Shown here: positions 11,388 to 14,648 of the stretch, one piece after another
Position numbering within the stretch: the first letter of the stretch is position 1
Layout: each line of letters starts with the position of its first letter
DNA from: GCA-2688105 sp964499445
Lineage (GTDB): Bacteria > Chloroflexota > Dehalococcoidia > Dehalococcoidales > GCA-2688105
Length of the DNA stretch: 14,648 bases
Direction of reading: 5' to 3'
Assembly: GCA_964499445.1 (NCBI GenBank)
Contig: CAZCLE010000025.1
Span: 1-14,648 of the forward strand
The notes under the pieces: model-generated
Database searches by the model: none
What the model saw: the letters and a program-made list of their open reading frames with translations, nothing else
What the model was told of the DNA's origin: nothing
Position numbers and translations under genes: made by a program

Positions 11388-12295
11388 TGAAAATGAAGAA
11401 GCGGATTTACTTTCCATTATTATTAACTCTACTGGCTTCCCTGGTTTTTGGTGTCCTTCCTGTTGGCTCCGGGGTAGCCTATGCCAATCCTGGTTGGGTA
11501 AGTCCTACTGGAAATGTTCCTAATGGGTGGATTGACCCAGCCAATGCCCATGATGAGAATACTTTAACATATGCTACCTTTACTTTTGGAGGTGCTGCTG
11601 GCTGGGGTAATTATATTGAGCTTACTCTTGATGCGGCTATTTTTTGCGATAGGGTTCAAATTTGGTCAGATAGAGATAATGTTAAAATTACTCAAATAGA
11701 GGTGGATGTTTATTATAGCGATGGTTGGAAAAATATATATAGTGGTCTATTAGTCGTTGGCTCTTATCAGGAATATGTGATTGGCAGTACTCAATCAGTG
11801 ACTAAAATGCAAGTGAGGTATTATCAAGATGCAAATAAGCTTTATATTGCTTCTTTATATGAAGCTGCTTGCTGGGAGGTACCACCGGATATCTCAAATG
11901 ATTCAGCTACCGGCAATAATTATGCCTTTGGTACCGTTGACGCAGGTTCCAGTACCAAGACAGGTCTGACCTACTTTACGGTAACCAATAACAGTGCTTT
12001 TAATGTCAACATCACCATAAGTGGCAGTGATATGGAGGGGGGAGTTACCTGGACGCTTTCTGAGGATGCCAGCACCGGGACAAATATATACGGTCTGAGA
12101 GCAGGGCGTGCAGGGGAAGTCGAAGGAAACGATTATCTCACTGTTGTACCGAAGAGTAGTGCCAATCCCCTGGTAAGTGATCTGGCAGGAGAAGGGGGGA
12201 CACAACAATGGGGGCTTCAGTTTTTAGCCCCAGACACTTTTACCGATGGAGGGTCAAAATCGGGGACGGTTACCTTGACAGCCACCCAAGCCTGA
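11387..12295 (+). CDS. Secreted two-domain protein: discoidin-like domain plus W-x-L beta domain
   Basis: The 302-residue product begins with a typical Sec signal: MKMKKR, a hydrophobic core, and probable cleavage after AYA at residue 33. Residues about 35-165 (PSGN-like start, GWGNYIELTLDAAIFCDRVQIWSD and MQVRYYQDANKLYIASLYE) resemble a galactose-binding/discoidin-type jelly roll. Residues about 172-302 form a second beta domain with YFTVTNNSAFNVNITISG, WTL at 222-224 and WGL at 275-277, ending in APDTFTDGGSKSGTVTLTATQA. This part is clearly related to the whole mature protein of the gene at 12415. Base composition changes near the domain border: the 60-base line 11641-11700 is 28% GC and the line 12001-12060 is 48%. 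It has no transmembrane anchor. Function as a surface or matrix component is inferred. Confidence 0.7.
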   Translation: MKMKKRIYFPLLLTLLASLVFGVLPVGSGVAYANPGWVSPTGNVPNGWIDPANAHDENTLTYATFTFGGAAGWGNYIELTLDAAIFCDRVQIWSDRDNVKITQIEVDVYYSDGWKNIYSGLLVVGSYQEYVIGSTQSVTKMQVRYYQDANKLYIASLYEAACWEVPPDISNDSATGNNYAFGTVDAGSSTKTGLTYFTVTNNSAFNVNITISGSDMEGGVTWTLSEDASTGTNIYGLRAGRAGEVEGNDYLTVVPKSSANPLVSDLAGEGGTQQWGLQFLAPDTFTDGGSKSGTVTLTATQA

Positions 12296-12343
12296 GATTG
12301 ACAGGTGTTGGAAATAAATAAAGAGAATAACCAAGGAGGTGAC

Positions 12344-12388
12344 ATGAGATGTGAACAGAACCAAAAAACCGGGAGAGAAAGAAACTAA
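12344..12388 (+). CDS. Possible 14-residue peptide with a perfect ribosome binding site
   Basis: AAGGAGGT (12333-12340) precedes an ATG at 12344 by three bases; the frame encodes MRCEQNQKTGRERN and stops at TAA (12386-12388). It lies in the 119-base gap between two operon genes, ending 26 bases before the next ATG. The spacing is short for optimal initiation. It may be a leader peptide, a gene remnant or an accident. Confidence 0.3.
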   Translation: MRCEQNQKTGRERN

Positions 12389-12414
12389 GAATATAAAAAA
12401 GGAGTAAAAAGAAA

Positions 12415-12948
12415 ATGAAAAGGTTAGTTATCTCAGTAGTATTAGCGGTGGCTCTGGTGATAGTTCCCGCCAGTGGAGTTCTGGCGGCTACCACCGACAC
12501 GGTCACCGTCACCGCCAGCCCAAGCTATGTCGAGATCGCTAATGCGCCAGATACCTGGGCTATTGGTGCGGTGACGGCAGGCGTGGATGACCAGACAGCG
12601 AACGATTTCTTTACCATTACCAACGGCAGTGGGGTGGCCATAGACATTACCATTCAGGTTACCACTGACTGGGCATTCACTTCAGGTTCTAACAGTTGGA
12701 CTTATGGCGCCCCGGGTGCGGATACAGGACAGCTAAAAGCGAGCAGTGGTGAAGGTAATGGCGCCAGTGGCGGAAGTGGACTGTTTGATATAACTCTAGA
12801 AGGTCAAGCCGGAAGTGCAGTGCTGTTAATAAACGCTTGTCCCACCATCACGTCTCCACAATGGGAATTGCAGCTTGACGCGCCGTCTTCGTTCACTCAC
12901 GGCGACCCGCAGGATTGCACGGTAACACTATCTGCTGCGCCAGATTAA
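12415..12948 (+). CDS. Secreted beta-domain protein, paralogue of the upstream gene's C-terminal half
   Basis: The 177-residue product has a signal peptide (MKRLVISVVL core, cleavage near VLA/A, residues 24-25). The mature start is TTDTVTVTASPSYVEIAN. The body matches the C-terminal domain of the protein encoded at 11387: DFFTITNGSGVAIDITIQV against YFTVTNNSAFNVNITIS, and QWELQLDAPSSFTHGDPQDC against QWGLQFLAPDTFTDGGSK, ending CTVTLSAAPD against GTVTLTATQA. W-x-L occurs at 150-152. Cys142 and Cys168 could form a disulfide; the paralogous domain lacks both. The ATG follows AAGGAGTAAAAAGAAA. There is no anchor, so the mature protein is free or held by partners such as the membrane protein encoded next. 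I know no named family for it with certainty. Confidence 0.7.
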   Translation: MKRLVISVVLAVALVIVPASGVLAATTDTVTVTASPSYVEIANAPDTWAIGAVTAGVDDQTANDFFTITNGSGVAIDITIQVTTDWAFTSGSNSWTYGAPGADTGQLKASSGEGNGASGGSGLFDITLEGQAGSAVLLINACPTITSPQWELQLDAPSSFTHGDPQDCTVTLSAAPD

Positions 12949-12964
12949 ACAGAGAGGTTGTAAA

Positions 12965-13621
12965 ATGAGACGATTTTTTATCTCGGGTTTAATAGTCTTA
13001 GGGTTAGTAGCCGGGGTGCTCTTATCTCCGGCTGCTGCCCTGGCTGCCTTTGGTATCGACCCGGGAAAGGTCTATATTGATAATCTGTATCCTGGAGCAC
13101 GGGCGGAGTTCCCCATCACCATTTATAACCAGAATGACTACGAGGCAACCTTCGTGGTAAGAGCCAGGGAACCAGATTATACCGCCGAAGACAAGGGTTA
13201 TGATGCCCTTCCTCACCTGGAATGGGTTACGGCTACTCCGAGCCGGGTAATCATTGGTGCCAGTGATAAGGATGAAGTCCTGGTAACCGTGGCTATGCCT
13301 GAGGATGCCGACTACAGCGGCAAGAAGTCCGAGGTATGGATTAGCTTTATGGAGGAAGGCACCGCGGGCATGATAAGAATTGAGCTTTGCTCCCGGATAT
13401 TTGTCAGCACCAGGGTTGAGGAGCCAGAAAAGACTGAGACTGAAACCCCGGCAGTTGAAGGTGGTGGCGGCGTGGGCATAACGGCTGAAGCCGGAGAGCC
13501 AGGGCCAGTCCCGCCGGAGGCAGAGCCGGGCTCCCCCTGGGCTATTCTGGGCCCGGTAATTGGGGTGGTTATTGTCGGCGGGGTTGTATTTTTTCTAGTG
13601 AAGAGGAGACAGCGTGCATAA
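12965..13621 (+). CDS. Membrane-anchored Ig-like (DUF916-like) surface protein
   Basis: The 218-residue product has a signal peptide (MRRFFISGLI core, cleavage after ALA at 27). The extracytoplasmic beta-sandwich domain (about 28-150) starts FGIDPGKVYIDNLYPGARAEFPITIYNQND and has WVTATPSRVIIGASDKDEVLVTVAMP and YSGKKSEVWISF. This is the strand order of DUF916-like, peptidoglycan-binding or chaperone-like Ig folds. A Glu/Gly/Pro-rich spacer (about 151-190) leads to a C-terminal transmembrane helix (about 192-212) and a basic tail, KRRQRA, the topology of a single-pass anchor. The ATG at 12965 follows AGAGAGG, 16 bases after the previous stop. By topology and place it could tether the secreted paralogues to the cell surface; that role is inferred. 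Confidence 0.7.
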   Translation: MRRFFISGLIVLGLVAGVLLSPAAALAAFGIDPGKVYIDNLYPGARAEFPITIYNQNDYEATFVVRAREPDYTAEDKGYDALPHLEWVTATPSRVIIGASDKDEVLVTVAMPEDADYSGKKSEVWISFMEEGTAGMIRIELCSRIFVSTRVEEPEKTETETPAVEGGGGVGITAEAGEPGPVPPEAEPGSPWAILGPVIGVVIVGGVVFFLVKRRQRA

Positions 13622-13643
13622 CATCTACGGCTAGGATATAGTC

Positions 13644-14648
13644 GTGGGTAAGAGGAATAGTCAGGTAGTGAAAAGAATAGTTTATGCGCTTATTCTTATC
13701 TTAATATTGGACTTGCTTTATGGGCTCCCAGCCTCTCTGGTCGCCGGGATTGGTGGCAGCCAAAATGCCACCGTGACTGTCACTGCCCTGCCAGACTTCA
13801 CCCCATCACCTACCCCGACCCCACCTGATGGGGGAGGCGGCGGCGGGGCTCCAGCACCCCCACCCCCAGGCGTTAGGGATATATCATCCCTGATTACTGT
13901 CAATGGTATATTTACTCACCGCGTTACCATCCTATCCGCTGACAGACTAGCCCAGTTAACACTTAATAAAGGTACCCAGGGTCTTACCGGGGATAGGTTC
14001 CCCCTCAGTGAGATAAGTATTATACCGATGGAAGAGCCGCCATACGACCCGCCTGAAGGTACCATCATTATCGGAACGGTCTATGACATTGGGCCTGATG
14101 GGGCCACCTTCGACCCGCCTATATTCCTCACCTTTTCCTATAACGAGAGCCTGATACCGCCGGGAGCTGCTGAAGCAGACCTGGTTCCCGTTATGTGGGA
14201 TGAGGAGACTGGAGGGTGGGTTGCCCTTGAGTTCTGGATTGTTGACCCCGAGACCAATACCATCACCGGACTAATCAGGCACTTCACTCCCTTTACCATC
14301 CTGGCTTACATTCACCCGGTAGCTTTTGCCACCAGCGACATGCTCATAATTCCTACTGAGGTTAATACTGGTGAAACGGTAAATATCATTATATTGGTAA
14401 CCAATACCTCCGGTCAGCCTGGTATCTATGAGGTTACACTCAACATAAACGATGTAGCCGAAGCCAGCAGTAAGGTAACAATTGCTGCTGGTGACAGTGC
14501 ACTGGTTAGCTTCAGCACCACTAAGGACACTGCTGGCACTTATTTAATAGAGGTTAACGGTTTAACCGGTTCGTTTACAGTTAAGGAAAGGGGAGAAGCA
14601 CCACCAACAGTAACACCGCCAACGGTGACACCGCCAGCAGTGACACCA
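13644..14648 (+). CDS. Large surface protein, N-terminal part (runs off the window)
   Basis: The frame is open from 13635 to the last base, with 335 codons from a GTG at 13644, which has AGGA at suitable spacing; a GTG at 13668 is the alternative. A basic start and hydrophobic core (IVYALILILILDLLYG) form a signal peptide. The mature start SQNATVTVTALPDF resembles that of the upstream gene (TDTVTVTASPS). A Pro/Thr/Gly spacer follows (TPSPTPTPPDGGGGGGAPAP). Next is a ZU5-like beta domain with DGATFDPPIFLTFSY, VMWDEETGGWVALEFW and HFTPFTILAYI. After it comes a CARDB-like adhesion/Ig module (IIPTEVNTGETVNIIILVTN to SFTVKE). The visible part ends in PPTVT repeats, where a cell-wall spacer and a C-terminal anchor are expected. 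It starts 22 bases after the anchored protein, in the same operon. Confidence 0.75.
   Translation, partial: MGKRNSQVVKRIVYALILILILDLLYGLPASLVAGIGGSQNATVTVTALPDFTPSPTPTPPDGGGGGGAPAPPPPGVRDISSLITVNGIFTHRVTILSADRLAQLTLNKGTQGLTGDRFPLSEISIIPMEEPPYDPPEGTIIIGTVYDIGPDGATFDPPIFLTFSYNESLIPPGAAEADLVPVMWDEETGGWVALEFWIVDPETNTITGLIRHFTPFTILAYIHPVAFATSDMLIIPTEVNTGETVNIIILVTNTSGQPGIYEVTLNINDVAEASSKVTIAAGDSALVSFSTTKDTAGTYLIEVNGLTGSFTVKERGEAPPTVTPPTVTPPAVTP
14601..14648 (+). repeat. 15-base tandem repeat coding for PPTVT units
   Basis: Three units (14601-14615, 14616-14630, 14631-14645) encode PPTVT, PPTVT and PPAVT, and a fourth begins at the window edge. Units differ at a few positions, mostly third codon bases. 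This is an extended Pro/Thr spacer, probably variable in copy number. Confidence 0.7.

Noticed and set aside
13718..13903. Antisense Gly/Pro-rich reading frame
   Set aside because: It is the complement of the Pro/Gly spacer of the large surface protein; it has no ribosome binding site and no recognisable domain.

Overview
The window reads as a chromosomal segment of a bacterium, most likely Chloroflexota and probably close to Dehalococcoidia. The reasons are the cobalamin-type ribonucleotide reductase tail, roughly 50% GC in the core genes, a PurS-PurS-PurL fusion, dispersed hairpin repeats of the kind seen in that group, and secreted beta-sandwich proteins with Pro/Thr linkers. This placement is inference from gene style; no 16S rRNA or other taxonomic marker is present.

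Left part (1-2921, plus strand). The window opens inside the C-terminus of an adenosylcobalamin-dependent ribonucleotide reductase (TSCPD domain and Cys-rich tail). A very short gene with a perfect Shine-Dalgarno follows; it appears broken by a frameshift and an in-frame TGA that lies in a perfect hairpin. Next come a NYN-domain (PIN-like) nuclease family protein and, 23 bases later, a radical SAM protein with a B12-binding-like N-terminal region.

Middle part (2982-10362, minus strand). In order of transcription these are: a COG2509-type FAD-dependent dehydrogenase with its own good sigma70-type promoter; rpsU and yqeY, a widely conserved pair; purL carrying two N-terminal PurS-like domains; purQ, 6 bases after purL; and an AT-rich gene for a HEPN-domain protein that looks acquired. 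A two-hairpin dispersed repeat occurs twice here in opposite orientations. One copy lies upstream of purL. The other lies inside purL and is translated in frame as the linker between the two PurS-like domains. A different dispersed repeat lies between the divergent promoters of the FAD gene and a 46-residue ribbon-helix-helix-like gene.

Right part (10502-14648, plus strand). After the ribbon-helix-helix gene comes an AT-rich control region with an imperfect palindrome flanked by a direct repeat. An XRE-type repressor follows, overlapping by one base the first gene of a secreted-protein operon. That operon encodes a two-domain secreted protein (discoidin-like domain plus a beta domain with W-x-L motifs), a 14-codon reading frame with a perfect ribosome binding site, a second secreted protein paralogous to the beta domain, a membrane-anchored protein with a DUF916-like Ig fold, and a large surface protein that runs off the window. 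The set resembles, in logic only, the WxL / WxL-interacting-protein surface systems of Firmicutes. It is the best candidate here for an undescribed system. No rRNA, tRNA, CRISPR array or transposase was found.
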